This document shows, piece after piece, positions 5,508 through 13,009 of a stretch of 15,186 nucleotides of DNA. The notes below the pieces were generated by a model, which saw only the letters and a list, made by a program, of their open reading frames with translations, ran no database searches and was not told where the DNA came from. Made by a program: the position numbers and the translations under genes. The DNA lies in NCBI GenBank assembly GCA_013041975.1, contig JABDQZ010000132.1, positions 1 to 15,186 of the forward strand, read 5' to 3'. The DNA is from Gammaproteobacteria bacterium (GTDB taxonomy: Bacteria > Pseudomonadota > Gammaproteobacteria > Chromatiales > Chromatiaceae). Every line of letters starts with the position of its first letter. The stretch's first letter is position 1.

Positions 5508-7322
5508 TTACTGCGGATACAGGGGCTTTAACACGGGATTTTGCGCGTCTGTTGTTTTGCTGTCGCCAAAACCTTTTCCAAACAGGTGACATATTTTCTG
5601 CCCATTCCAGTTGTCCGTTAGTCCTGAATAGAGACAACGATCCATTTCAAGCAGAGCATCTTTTCCTTCTGATACATTGTTGGCCAGTGCGCCAATGCTC
5701 ATAGGTGGGGTGTCAGGCCAGGTAAAGCGAGCCAGTTCAAGCAGGGCTTTTGCTGTTTCATTGATATCATTTCCATCGCAGGCTTGATGTAATCTATCCA
5801 GTAATTGCTTTTTTGATGTGGTATCTGGTGTTGACGCTGCGGAGACAGGCTGGGCCTCAACCGTTGTTGATGGGGTATGCCTGCGTTTTTTCGGGCGTAT
5901 GAAATAAAGCACGATGACGAGCAGAAAAAATGCGGCCAGCCAGTAACGATACTCATCAAATAATGCCTCGATATCAGTTAACAGATCAGCTTCAGTTGAT
6001 CCCGAGATCGCTCCGGTCTGATCTTTCGATTGCGTTGGCTGTTGAGTTGCATCCGTAGTGTCTGGAGTGGGAGAATCAGGTTTTGTAGCAGGTGTTCCCT
6101 GTTGTGCTGCCGGATTAGTTTCAACACGTATTTCCCAGGCTGGCAGGCTGGTCACGTCCTGTTTTCCTGTGACCACATTCCACCATTTGATATCGAGTTG
6201 AGGAATTTTCTGCTCGCCAGCGAAGGCTGGAATGTAAGTGAAGGTACGTCGGCTGACACCATAGACCGTTTGTCCATCTGTACGGGTTTCTGTTTCAGCC
6301 GGTTCTGCATAGCGCCTGAACGATGAGACTTTGGGTAATTCGAGTGGCTTGATCTGGGAGGCAACAAGTCCTTTGGCCATTATGGTGATGGTGCGGCTCA
6401 CCGGCTCTCCAACCCTGAAAGTAGGAGGGTTGCTGGTCCAGCTGTCTTCAAGTTGCAGGTTTTCAGCTGGCAGCCATTGATTGCCGTCAAACTCCGGAGG
6501 GTGTGATTCAATTTCAAGTTTCAAGGGTTCGCTTCTTACACTGACAGGTTGTCCCTGGTTCATCACTGGTGAGCGCAGCATAAAAGACGAAAAAGGGTCA
6601 TAGCCTTGCTGAGCGCCGTAAGATTGCGGCTTTTGCATGTATCCCTGGAAACTCGCAGCAGGAATCGTCAGCTGGCCACTTTTTTCAACCAGCAGCGAGT
6701 AGCGTCGCTCAAAGACTTTATAGTTTTGTCCGTTGTATTGGCTTTCATAGCTGGTGTCGTCACCCAGTTTTTCCAGGGACGCACTGTCCGGTTGCGGGTC
6801 GGTGATGCGCCCCTGCCTGATTTCATGTTTGTAATAGAGTTTGACGACGAGCGGGATATGCTGTTGTACGTAAAAGTGTTCGGCATCAGAGTCGACATCC
6901 ATGGTGATGAACAGTGGCTGTCCCTTTTTTGGGGCACCAGTTTGTACAGGTATAGGTTTAATTTCAATGTCGATGGGTAATGTCTTAAGTTGCCCAACCT
7001 GCAGTGCAGGAATCTTGATTTTGCCTGTTTTGAGTGGATGCAGCCGTACAGACCATTTTTGTGATGCGGTACTGCGACCATTGATAATGCTGATCGAAGA
7101 ACTCTGACTGGTGCCGGATAATTCAAAATCCTTTGTTAACGGGGAAAAGTCCGGCTTGTTCATTCCAGCAAGGTTTTCTGCGCGTACACTCAGGGTAATG
7201 GATTCACCCTCATAGGCTGTTTTACGATCAACCTGGGCAGTTACGTTTGCCATCGCCTGTTGCGAAAATACAAAGAGGAATATTAATGTTACAAATTTAA
7301 GGATAGTTTGATTAATTGTCAT
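5508..7322 (-). CDS. batD: BatD, aerotolerance operon exported protein
   Basis: A 604-residue protein with the BatD layout. A signal peptide is followed by cleavage near A-M-A26. A large beta-rich periplasmic region (about 27-400) holds the family opening V-D-R-K-T-A-Y-E-G-E-S-I-T-L. A Pro/Thr/Gln-rich linker (about 403-445) leads to one transmembrane helix (about 460-475) followed by basic residues, and a cytoplasmic tail ends the protein. In Bat operons BatD is a large membrane-anchored partner of the VWA proteins BatA and BatB; the complex is linked to oxygen and stress tolerance in Bacteroides, Leptospira and others, with no known catalytic activity. It is the last gene of the operon. There is no Shine-Dalgarno before the ATG. 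Instead the ATG overlaps the stop of a small upstream ORF (ATGA at 7319-7322), which may explain its translation. Confidence 0.93.
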   Translation of the reverse strand: MTINQTILKFVTLIFLFVFSQQAMANVTAQVDRKTAYEGESITLSVRAENLAGMNKPDFSPLTKDFELSGTSQSSSISIINGRSTASQKWSVRLHPLKTGKIKIPALQVGQLKTLPIDIEIKPIPVQTGAPKKGQPLFITMDVDSDAEHFYVQQHIPLVVKLYYKHEIRQGRITDPQPDSASLEKLGDDTSYESQYNGQNYKVFERRYSLLVEKSGQLTIPAASFQGYMQKPQSYGAQQGYDPFSSFMLRSPVMNQGQPVSVRSEPLKLEIESHPPEFDGNQWLPAENLQLEDSWTSNPPTFRVGEPVSRTITIMAKGLVASQIKPLELPKVSSFRRYAEPAETETRTDGQTVYGVSRRTFTYIPAFAGEQKIPQLDIKWWNVVTGKQDVTSLPAWEIRVETNPAAQQGTPATKPDSPTPDTTDATQQPTQSKDQTGAISGSTEADLLTDIEALFDEYRYWLAAFFLLVIVLYFIRPKKRRHTPSTTVEAQPVSAASTPDTTSKKQLLDRLHQACDGNDINETAKALLELARFTWPDTPPMSIGALANNVSEGKDALLEMDRCLYSGLTDNWNGQKICHLFGKGFGDSKTTDAQNPVLKPLYPQ

Positions 7323-7444
7323 TTTGAGCTTGTCGAAAAACTTTTTGCGCCATAATTAGTTGAAATCGCGATTAATACAAGATCGCTCGGGATGATAGAT
7401 AATGAATCAATCGTCGTTTCCTTATTTTGATTAAAAACACTCAT
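7319..7444 (-). CDS. Possible 41-codon ORF coupled to batD
   Basis: The 131-bp gap between the batB/C fusion gene and batD holds an ORF of 41 codons (ATG at 7444-7442, TGA at 7321-7319). Its stop overlaps the batD ATG as ATGA, the classic arrangement for translational coupling, while batD itself lacks a ribosome site. The ORF starts about ten bases after the preceding stop codon with only a weak GTGG upstream. The peptide is Ser/Thr/Ile-rich with a mildly hydrophobic middle (L-V-L-I-A-I) and no known domain. It could be a leader peptide, a real microprotein or chance. Every other junction in the operon is tight, so a gap filled by an ORF with this overlap deserves notice. Confidence 0.35.
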   Translation of the reverse strand: MSVFNQNKETTIDSLSIIPSDLVLIAISTNYGAKSFSTSSK

Positions 7445-7454
7445 AGTTAAACCA

Positions 7455-9362
7455 CTACCAGGCTTGCTGGCTGGATGGTTGTCGGTTTCTTTGTTGATAC
7501 TGATACAAAAACTTGCGTTTTAAAAGGCCCCCGGGATCATCCGGGATGCGTCGTAGCCATTGTTCGGCGGCCTGTTGTTCTTCTGAATTCAGCGGTTGGG
7601 CTTCCTGTGCCAGACCTGAAGGCAGTTCTGATGGCTCTGTTTCTGCTTCATCCTGGCGGGCTTGTTTGGCCTGTGACTGCTCGGCAGATTCCTTTTCTGA
7701 GTCAGACTCTGGCTGCTTTTCCTGTTGCTCTTGCTGTTCCTTTTGCATGGCTTCGGCAGCATCAGAAAAGTCGTTGTTACTGGATGAGGACTCACTCTGT
7801 TGTGTCTGTTGCGGATCAGGCTGTTGCGAACCAGCCTGTTGTTTGGTTTGTTCTCCGGAGTCAGAAGGCTTTTGCTCAGCCTGTTCCGATTGTTCAGATT
7901 GAGAATCTTTCTGTTGGTTTTTGTCCGCGGACTGCTGTTCTTGCTGTTCAGAAGATTCGTCGTTTTCCTGTTGAGATTGCTGCTCTTGTTGCTGTTCCTG
8001 ATCCTGAAGTAGTTTTTCGATAGCTGCCTTGTTGTCTATGGCATCCTGCATATCGGGTTGCTGCTGCAAAGCACGGTCGTAGGCTTCAATAGCTTCTTTA
8101 TATTTAGCCATGCGGGCAAGCGCATTGCCCTGGTTGTATTCAGCATCAGCTCCCTGAGACTGTTTAAACTGATCATAAGCCTGCTGATATTGTTGCTGTC
8201 TGTAATAAGCACTCCCCAGAACATCGGCGTTGGACGACAGTTTCAGCGCATCTTCATGGCGTTGCTGGTTAAGTGCCTCTGATGCCTGCTGTTCGGGCGT
8301 TTTCCATAAGTCCTGCCAGCTGAAGGCGTAAGCCGGATTGGGCAGGGGAATGATCACCATTGCAAGCAGCACAGTCATTAACCAACCGCGTCTGAACGCC
8401 AGTGCGGCAAGAGGAAGTAATAATAACGTAATATAGGGGCCGCTTTGCTTCCAGCGGTTTTGTTCAGCCAGCATTTCAGTCAGCTGTTTGTCATGATTCA
8501 GTGCAGGCATACCCAGCAGGTAATCAATGTCGCTGTTATTAAGTGCGATGCGCACATACCTGCCACCACCAGCATCAGCCAGTTTCTGGAATCTGTCTTC
8601 TTCAAGATGCGCAAGTACCGGGGTGTTGTTCCGGTCACGAATGACACCGCCATGACCATTACTAATGGGGGCTCCTTCAGGTGTGCCAACACCCATGAAA
8701 GAGAGACGGTGTCCCTGTTCATGCAGTTCGCGGGTAATAATTTCGGTCTGGGTGTTTTGAAAACCGTCGGCGATGACCAGGATGTCTCCAGCAGGAATAC
8801 CAGCCTGGTCAAGCAGTTTTCCTGCCTCTTCAAGCCCGAGGTCTACACGACTGCCTTGTACAGGCATGATGCGTGGTTCTAGCACCCTCAACTGGGAAGT
8901 GATGGTTTCATTATCACGGGTCAATGGCGCAACACTGAAGGCATCACCGGCAAACACAACAAGTCCGGTCTGGCCTTCAATAGAGCGTTCAAGAATGTCA
9001 CGAATTTTCAGGCGAGCCCGGACAAGGCGTGAAGGGGCAAGGTCAGCGGCGTTCATTGAAGCGGATAAATCCAGTACCAGTACCAGTGCCCGCGGCGTCT
9101 GAAAAACCGACTCCGGCTTTTTATCCCAGACGGGATTGGCGAGAGCCACAATGGCAATCAAAGCGGCAGCCATTGAAAGCAGTTTCAACCACGGTTTGCC
9201 TGTAGCGTTGTGGCTTTGCAGCAAGTGCTGCAATAACTGCGGTTCAATGACCTTTTGCCAGGCTGAGGAGTTGCTTTTCTTGAATTGGGAAAGAGACAAC
9301 ATTACCAGTACAGGAATGATCAACAGCAGCCATTCTGGATTGAGAAAATGGAAATCAGCCAT
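7455..9362 (-). CDS. batB: BatB-BatC fusion: VWA domain plus TPR protein
   Basis: A 635-residue inner-membrane protein joining the BatB and BatC roles. Residues 8-25 and 58-76 are membrane helices. A von Willebrand A domain follows (about 92-285) with an intact MIDAS: D98-L-S100-A-S102, T148 and D199. Two more helices (308-323, 327-345) come next, then TPR repeats at about 357-450 (A-Y-Y-R-Q-Q-Q-Y-Q-Q-A-Y and N-A-L-A-R-M-A-K-Y-K-E-A). A long Gln/Glu/Ser-rich tract (about 453-575) precedes a conserved C-terminal cap (E-Q-W-L-R-R-I-P-D-D-P-G-G-L-L-K). In Bacteroides-type operons BatB and BatC are separate genes; the fusion is common in proteobacteria. The metal site suggests ligand-dependent assembly with BatA and BatD. 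Its start overlaps the batA stop by eight bases. Confidence 0.95.
   Translation of the reverse strand: MADFHFLNPEWLLLIIPVLVMLSLSQFKKSNSSAWQKVIEPQLLQHLLQSHNATGKPWLKLLSMAAALIAIVALANPVWDKKPESVFQTPRALVLVLDLSASMNAADLAPSRLVRARLKIRDILERSIEGQTGLVVFAGDAFSVAPLTRDNETITSQLRVLEPRIMPVQGSRVDLGLEEAGKLLDQAGIPAGDILVIADGFQNTQTEIITRELHEQGHRLSFMGVGTPEGAPISNGHGGVIRDRNNTPVLAHLEEDRFQKLADAGGGRYVRIALNNSDIDYLLGMPALNHDKQLTEMLAEQNRWKQSGPYITLLLLPLAALAFRRGWLMTVLLAMVIIPLPNPAYAFSWQDLWKTPEQQASEALNQQRHEDALKLSSNADVLGSAYYRQQQYQQAYDQFKQSQGADAEYNQGNALARMAKYKEAIEAYDRALQQQPDMQDAIDNKAAIEKLLQDQEQQQEQQSQQENDESSEQQEQQSADKNQQKDSQSEQSEQAEQKPSDSGEQTKQQAGSQQPDPQQTQQSESSSSNNDFSDAAEAMQKEQQEQQEKQPESDSEKESAEQSQAKQARQDEAETEPSELPSGLAQEAQPLNSEEQQAAEQWLRRIPDDPGGLLKRKFLYQYQQRNRQPSSQQAW
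7638..8006 (-). repeat. Low-complexity Gln/Glu/Ser-rich coding tract
   Basis: Within the batB/C fusion gene, codons of about residues 453-575 are dominated by CAG, CAA, GAA and AGC-type triplets. This gives long alternating Q, E and S runs between the TPRs and the C-terminal cap. It is probably a disordered hydrophilic linker. It also creates long spurious open frames on the opposite strand (for example 7475-8023). Confidence 0.85.
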
Positions 9363-10344
9363 GCTGTTTTCTCCTCAGGCCAGTGATGATCAGGGCGAGC
9401 ATGAATGCCATGGCTAATGGCCACTGGTAAAGTTCGGTAATGGGACGAAAGCTCTGGTTTTCATCGGTGACAGGTTCTATCTCGTCCAGGATCTGATAGA
9501 TCTGCTGCAGTTCAGCGATATCCCTTGCGCGGAAAAACTGTCCTCCTGTTTTACTGGCAATAGCCTTGAGCGTACTTTCATCCAGATCGCTTTTGCGCAG
9601 ACGCAAGCCGAAGATGCCGGATGAGCGTACCGAGTCATCTCCCACGCCAATGGTGTAAATCTTTATGGATTCACTGGCGGCAAGATCAGCGGCCTTGAGC
9701 GGTTCAATGCTGCCGGCAGTGTTTGCGCCATCGGTCAGCAATACCAGTACACGATTTTGTTGAGGTTGTTTTTTCAATCGTTTGATCGCAAGCCCGATAG
9801 CATCACCGATTGCCGTGTTTTCTCCGGCAAGACGGGTGACAGCTTCATTTAACAAAATCCGAATGGTTTTGCGGTCGTAACTTAGCGGGCTTTGCAGATA
9901 AGCTTTGCTGCCAAACAGAATCAGGCCAAGATAATCACCTTCACGTTTTTCAATAAACTCACCGGCAACCGACTTGACAGCAGTGAGACGGTCAACGGCG
10001 CGTCGATTAATTACCATGTCTTCATTTTCCATACTGCCGGAGATATCCACGGCCAGCATCAGGCTGCGACCGCTAACGGGCACCTGAATACTGTCGCCAA
10101 CCCATTGAGGGCGTGCAGCGGCAATTACGAGTAACAGCCAGGCCAGGATACCCAGCCATTTGAGCAGCGCCGAACTTTTACTCACAGAGTCTGCCTGCAT
10201 GCTTGCCAGCATCTGCGTAAACGGAAACAGCAGTGCGTTCTGATTACTTTCCCTGGCAGGCGAGATAAACAGATAACTGATGACGGGTAACACGGTGCAG
10301 AGAAATACCCATGGCCAGGCGAATTCCAGCTGTAGAAAAGACAT
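9355..10344 (-). CDS. batA: BatA, VWA-domain membrane protein
   Basis: A 329-residue protein with the standard BatA design: two N-terminal membrane helices (about 10-27 and 60-77), a von Willebrand A domain (about 93-285), and a C-terminal helix (about 307-323) followed by R-R-K. The MIDAS metal site is complete: D100-I-S102-G-S104, T177 (E-N-T-A-I-G-D) and D205 (L-L-T-D-G). The VWA domain lies between membrane segments, and in this family it is thought to act at the inner membrane with BatB. Its ATG overlaps the stop of the DUF4381 gene (TGATG) and its own stop overlaps the next gene by eight bases, so translation is coupled through this part of the operon. Confidence 0.95.
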   Translation of the reverse strand: MSFLQLEFAWPWVFLCTVLPVISYLFISPARESNQNALLFPFTQMLASMQADSVSKSSALLKWLGILAWLLLVIAAARPQWVGDSIQVPVSGRSLMLAVDISGSMENEDMVINRRAVDRLTAVKSVAGEFIEKREGDYLGLILFGSKAYLQSPLSYDRKTIRILLNEAVTRLAGENTAIGDAIGLAIKRLKKQPQQNRVLVLLTDGANTAGSIEPLKAADLAASESIKIYTIGVGDDSVRSSGIFGLRLRKSDLDESTLKAIASKTGGQFFRARDIAELQQIYQILDEIEPVTDENQSFRPITELYQWPLAMAFMLALIITGLRRKQHG

Positions 10345-10859
10345 CAGCCGACACCTTTTTGCATTAAACGCCGGTAACTGTCACGACGGGTATTATGTTT
10401 TGCCCAGTGTCTTGCCAGCTGAATCAGTTGCTGGTTTTGTTGTGAACTCAGATCAACCTGTTGGCCGCTGTAAGGTGCTTCAATCATCAGGATTGCCGGT
10501 TGCTCTGTAAAGCCTTTTTGTTCAGCATGTTTATCGAGAAATTCAAGCCAGTGTGTTCCTGTCAGGCTGGCGACTTCATGTTCGGGATAAACCGTTATCG
10601 CCAGCTGCCTGAGCTTTTCCGTTATTTGCGTCAGGAACTGAACATCATCAATGGTTTCAAAATGACTGAATTCGTAGAGCACCCGTTTGCGCCAGTGTTG
10701 ATATTTCAACCATTGCCAGGCGATACGTGACAACCAGATCAGCAGTACAAAAAGCAACACCGCCAGTATCCACCAGCCGGGTGCAGGCGGCCACCAGCCT
10801 GCCGGGTCGGGCAGGTGAATATCATGTAACTGAAGCGTGGTTTCGGTGGGTGCCTGCAT
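10344..10859 (-). CDS. DUF4381 membrane protein of the Bat operon
   Basis: A 171-residue protein with the DUF4381 hallmark near the N-terminus: L-P-D-P-A-G-W-W-P-P-A-P-G-W-W leading into one transmembrane helix (about 29-48). A cytoplasmic helical region (about 50-171) contains W-R-K-R-V-L and L-R-Q-L-A-I-T-V-Y-P. These proteins are found almost only between the DUF58 and batA genes in proteobacterial Bat operons and have no known activity; a scaffold role is likely from context. The ATG is four bases after the DUF58 stop, and the stop overlaps the batA start by one base. I see no Shine-Dalgarno, in keeping with coupled translation. Confidence 0.9.
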   Translation of the reverse strand: MQAPTETTLQLHDIHLPDPAGWWPPAPGWWILAVLLFVLLIWLSRIAWQWLKYQHWRKRVLYEFSHFETIDDVQFLTQITEKLRQLAITVYPEHEVASLTGTHWLEFLDKHAEQKGFTEQPAILMIEAPYSGQQVDLSSQQNQQLIQLARHWAKHNTRRDSYRRLMQKGVG

Positions 10860-10863
10860 GGAG

Positions 10864-11868
10864 TTAACGTGATGGTTTACCGCGTGTACGTGATGAGAAA
10901 TATTTTCTTAAATTATCCAGTGGTGGTTGTGCCGTACTCAAATCAATAAGCGGTAGGGTCAGCTTGTGGGCAGCATTCCTGAGCTGTTGCCGGTGAGAAC
11001 CAAACCAGTGTTGATAATGTTCGACTTGCTGGTGATTCGCTGTGTTGATAACAGCTTGTTGTTTGCCATTGCTGACCGCATAGCGATTGGCTGGCGGAGG
11101 TGTGGTTTCCAAGGGGTCGCTCAGGCAAATCAAAACACAGTCACAGTGCTGTTTAAGCAATGACAATTGTTTTATCGATGCATTATCCAGTTGGTAGAAA
11201 TCACTGAATATAAAAACCAGGCTGCCGGGGCGTGACAGGCGCACCAGGCGCTGCAGTCCTGTGCTGAAACGTTCACTTTCTTGAGGTTGTGAAACAGCTT
11301 GCGTCTGCAGGTATTCGATGGGATTACTGTGTTTTTCGATCGCATGCAATAAGGCCAGGATACCTTTCTTGCCGACCTTGTCTGCGATTTCTGTGTGACT
11401 GTGATTAATGATCAGCCCGCCAACACGATCTCCGTTATTGAGTGCAGACCAGGCAAGCAGGGCAGCTGCCTGGGAAGCGACAACGGATTTGAATCTGCCC
11501 CGGCTGGCAAAGAACATCCCCGGGTTGTAATCCAGCATGATCATGACCGGGCGCTGTCTTTCCTCCTGAAACAGTTTGATATGCGGTTGACCGGTTCGTG
11601 CCGTGACGCGCCAGTCCATGTTACGAATGTCATCACCAGCCTGGTAGATACGTGATTCCATGTAATCCATGCCGCGCCCCTTGAAGTGAGAGACATGGTT
11701 GCCGGACATGACATGCATGGCTGGGAGTTTGCTGTGCAGGGACAGGTGTCGTGCCTGCAGGCGCAGGTTGATGAGTTCATCGAGGGTGACATGGATAACG
11801 TATTCCGGGTTAACTGCTCTTGCAGTTTCCTGACCAGATCCACGTCTTTTAAAAAGTCGATCAAACAT
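10864..11868 (-). CDS. DUF58 protein (degenerate VWA-like) of the Bat operon
   Basis: A 334-residue soluble protein of the DUF58 family. The diagnostic block is present: Y75-Q-A-G-D-D-I-R-N-M-D-W-R-V-T-A-R-T (residues 75-92), followed by F100-Q-E-E. The downstream part folds as a VWA-like domain, but at the expected metal-site position it has D113-Y-N-P-G instead of D-x-S-x-S, so metal binding of the usual type is doubtful. DUF58 genes nearly always follow a MoxR ATPase gene, as here (17 bases downstream), and the pair probably acts as ATPase plus adaptor on the membrane-bound Bat proteins. No good ribosome site is visible before the ATG. The C-terminus is basic (S-S-R-T-R-G-K-P-S-R). Confidence 0.93.
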   Translation of the reverse strand: MFDRLFKRRGSGQETARAVNPEYVIHVTLDELINLRLQARHLSLHSKLPAMHVMSGNHVSHFKGRGMDYMESRIYQAGDDIRNMDWRVTARTGQPHIKLFQEERQRPVMIMLDYNPGMFFASRGRFKSVVASQAAALLAWSALNNGDRVGGLIINHSHTEIADKVGKKGILALLHAIEKHSNPIEYLQTQAVSQPQESERFSTGLQRLVRLSRPGSLVFIFSDFYQLDNASIKQLSLLKQHCDCVLICLSDPLETTPPPANRYAVSNGKQQAVINTANHQQVEHYQHWFGSHRQQLRNAAHKLTLPLIDLSTAQPPLDNLRKYFSSRTRGKPSR

Positions 11869-11885
11869 AGCGTTGAATTATCCGT

Positions 11886-12884
11886 TTATACAACCGGCAC
11901 TCTTTGCAAAACGGCATTGAGAAAGTCATCCGGCGAATAACCTTCAGCTTCGGCTTCGTAGGAAAGCAATACCCGGTGGCGTAATGTATCGGCAAAAACC
12001 ACCTGTATGTCTTCCGGAGAAACATAATCACGCCCAGCCAGCCAGGCGTGTGCGCGGGCACAGCGATCCAGTGCAATGGTGCCGCGTGGGCTGGAACCAA
12101 AGCTGACCCAGTGAGCCAGGTCACTGCTCCATGCGCCTGGATTGCGGGTGGCAAGAACCAGTTGCACCAGGTATTGCTGAACATTATCGGTCATTTGCAT
12201 CGATAATGAAGCAGAACAGGCCTGCTGGATCTGCTGTTTGCTCAACAGCGGAGAGTCAGTGGCTGAGGTTTGCTGTTGGCTGTTGTGTAGTGCTTCCAGT
12301 CGAGTCAGTTCCAGAATGGCTGTTTCATCTGAGGCTTGCGGGTAATCAACAATCACGTGCATCAGGAAACGATCAAGCTGTGCTTCAGGCAAGGAATAGG
12401 TGCCTTCCTGCTCAATTGGATTTTGAGTGGCCATCACCAGAAACGGATCTGGCAAAGGGTAGGTATTCTGCCCAACGGTAACCTGTTTTTCTTCCATGGC
12501 TTCGAGCAGGGCTGATTGCACTTTTGCCGGCGCGCGGTTGATTTCATCGGCCAGAACCAGATTGTGGAAAATCGGGCCCTGCTGGAAAATGAACTCCCCA
12601 CCCTGAGGGTTGTAGACATCGGTACCAGTCAGATCGCCAGGTAACAGGTCCGGTGTAAATTGCAGTCGGTGAAAATCACCTTCAATCAATTCTGACAAGG
12701 CTTTTATGGCTCGTGTTTTGGCCAGTCCCGGTGGGCCTTCAACCAGCAGGTGACCTTCTGATATCAGGGCAATCAGCAGGCGATTGACCAGTTTTTCCTG
12801 ACCGATGATTTTATTCTGTAATGCGTTCTTAACCTGGTCAAATGCGCTTTTCAGGTCATTAGGCAGGTCATTATTATTCGTCAT
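11886..12884 (-). CDS. moxR: MoxR-family AAA+ ATPase
   Basis: About 332 residues. It has the AAA+ motifs of the MoxR family: Walker A G50-P-P-G-L-A-K-T57, Walker B L109-V-L-A-D-E114 followed by I-N-R-A-P, sensor 1 M-A-T-Q-N-P (151-156), and L-D-R-F shortly after. MoxR ATPases act as chaperone-like remodelling enzymes for metalloenzymes or membrane complexes and are the first gene of most Bat operons. Start choice: an in-frame ATG at 12896 would add four residues (M-E-S-L) but has no ribosome site, while the ATG at 12884 has GGAG six bases upstream. I therefore prefer 12884. The gene heads a seven-gene minus-strand unit and has its own promoter-like element upstream (12976-12984). Confidence 0.94.
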   Translation of the reverse strand: MTNNNDLPNDLKSAFDQVKNALQNKIIGQEKLVNRLLIALISEGHLLVEGPPGLAKTRAIKALSELIEGDFHRLQFTPDLLPGDLTGTDVYNPQGGEFIFQQGPIFHNLVLADEINRAPAKVQSALLEAMEEKQVTVGQNTYPLPDPFLVMATQNPIEQEGTYSLPEAQLDRFLMHVIVDYPQASDETAILELTRLEALHNSQQQTSATDSPLLSKQQIQQACSASLSMQMTDNVQQYLVQLVLATRNPGAWSSDLAHWVSFGSSPRGTIALDRCARAHAWLAGRDYVSPEDIQVVFADTLRHRVLLSYEAEAEGYSPDDFLNAVLQRVPVV

Positions 12885-12932
12885 CAAGGACTCCATGATT
12901 CTGTCTTGATTTGTGTGTTTACAGTTTGGGAA

Positions 12933-12943
12933 TACTGACAGTA
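12933..12943. repeat. Palindrome TACTG-A-CAGTA in the bat leader
   Basis: A perfect 5+1+5 palindrome inside the predicted untranslated leader of the moxR-bat operon, about 50 bases upstream of the preferred ATG. It could be an operator or a small RNA hairpin. Confidence 0.35.
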
Positions 12944-12957
12944 GTTGATTGTTTTTG

Positions 12958-12971
12958 TTCCCATTTGGGAA
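12958..12971. repeat. Palindrome TTCCCA-TT-TGGGAA at the bat promoter
   Basis: Six-base arms are exact reverse complements around a two-base centre. The right part, TTTGGGAA (12964-12971), recurs as a direct copy at 12925-12932, 39 bases away. The palindrome covers the predicted transcription start (about 12969), a position typical of repressor operators. Confidence 0.45.
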
Positions 12972-12975
12972 GTTA

Positions 12976-12984
12976 ACTATATCA
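12976..12984 (-). promoter_or_regulatory. Extended -10 promoter for the moxR-bat operon
   Basis: On the minus strand the sequence reads TGATATAGT: a -10 hexamer TATAGT (5/6 to consensus) with a TGn extension. No clear -35 box is seen 16-18 bases upstream. It lies in the 113-base gap between the arsJ stop and moxR and would give a leader of about 85 bases. Confidence 0.45.
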
Positions 12985-13009
12985 TTTTAAGAACAAAGAG
13001 TGATTTTGA

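Noticed and set aside
7475..8023. Long plus-strand open frames (182 and 129 residues, one Cys/Ser-rich) opposite the batB/C fusion gene
   Set aside because: They are the antisense shadow of the CAG/CAA/GAA-rich tract. The minus strand has clear VWA, TPR and cap domains, and these frames have no ribosome site or domain.
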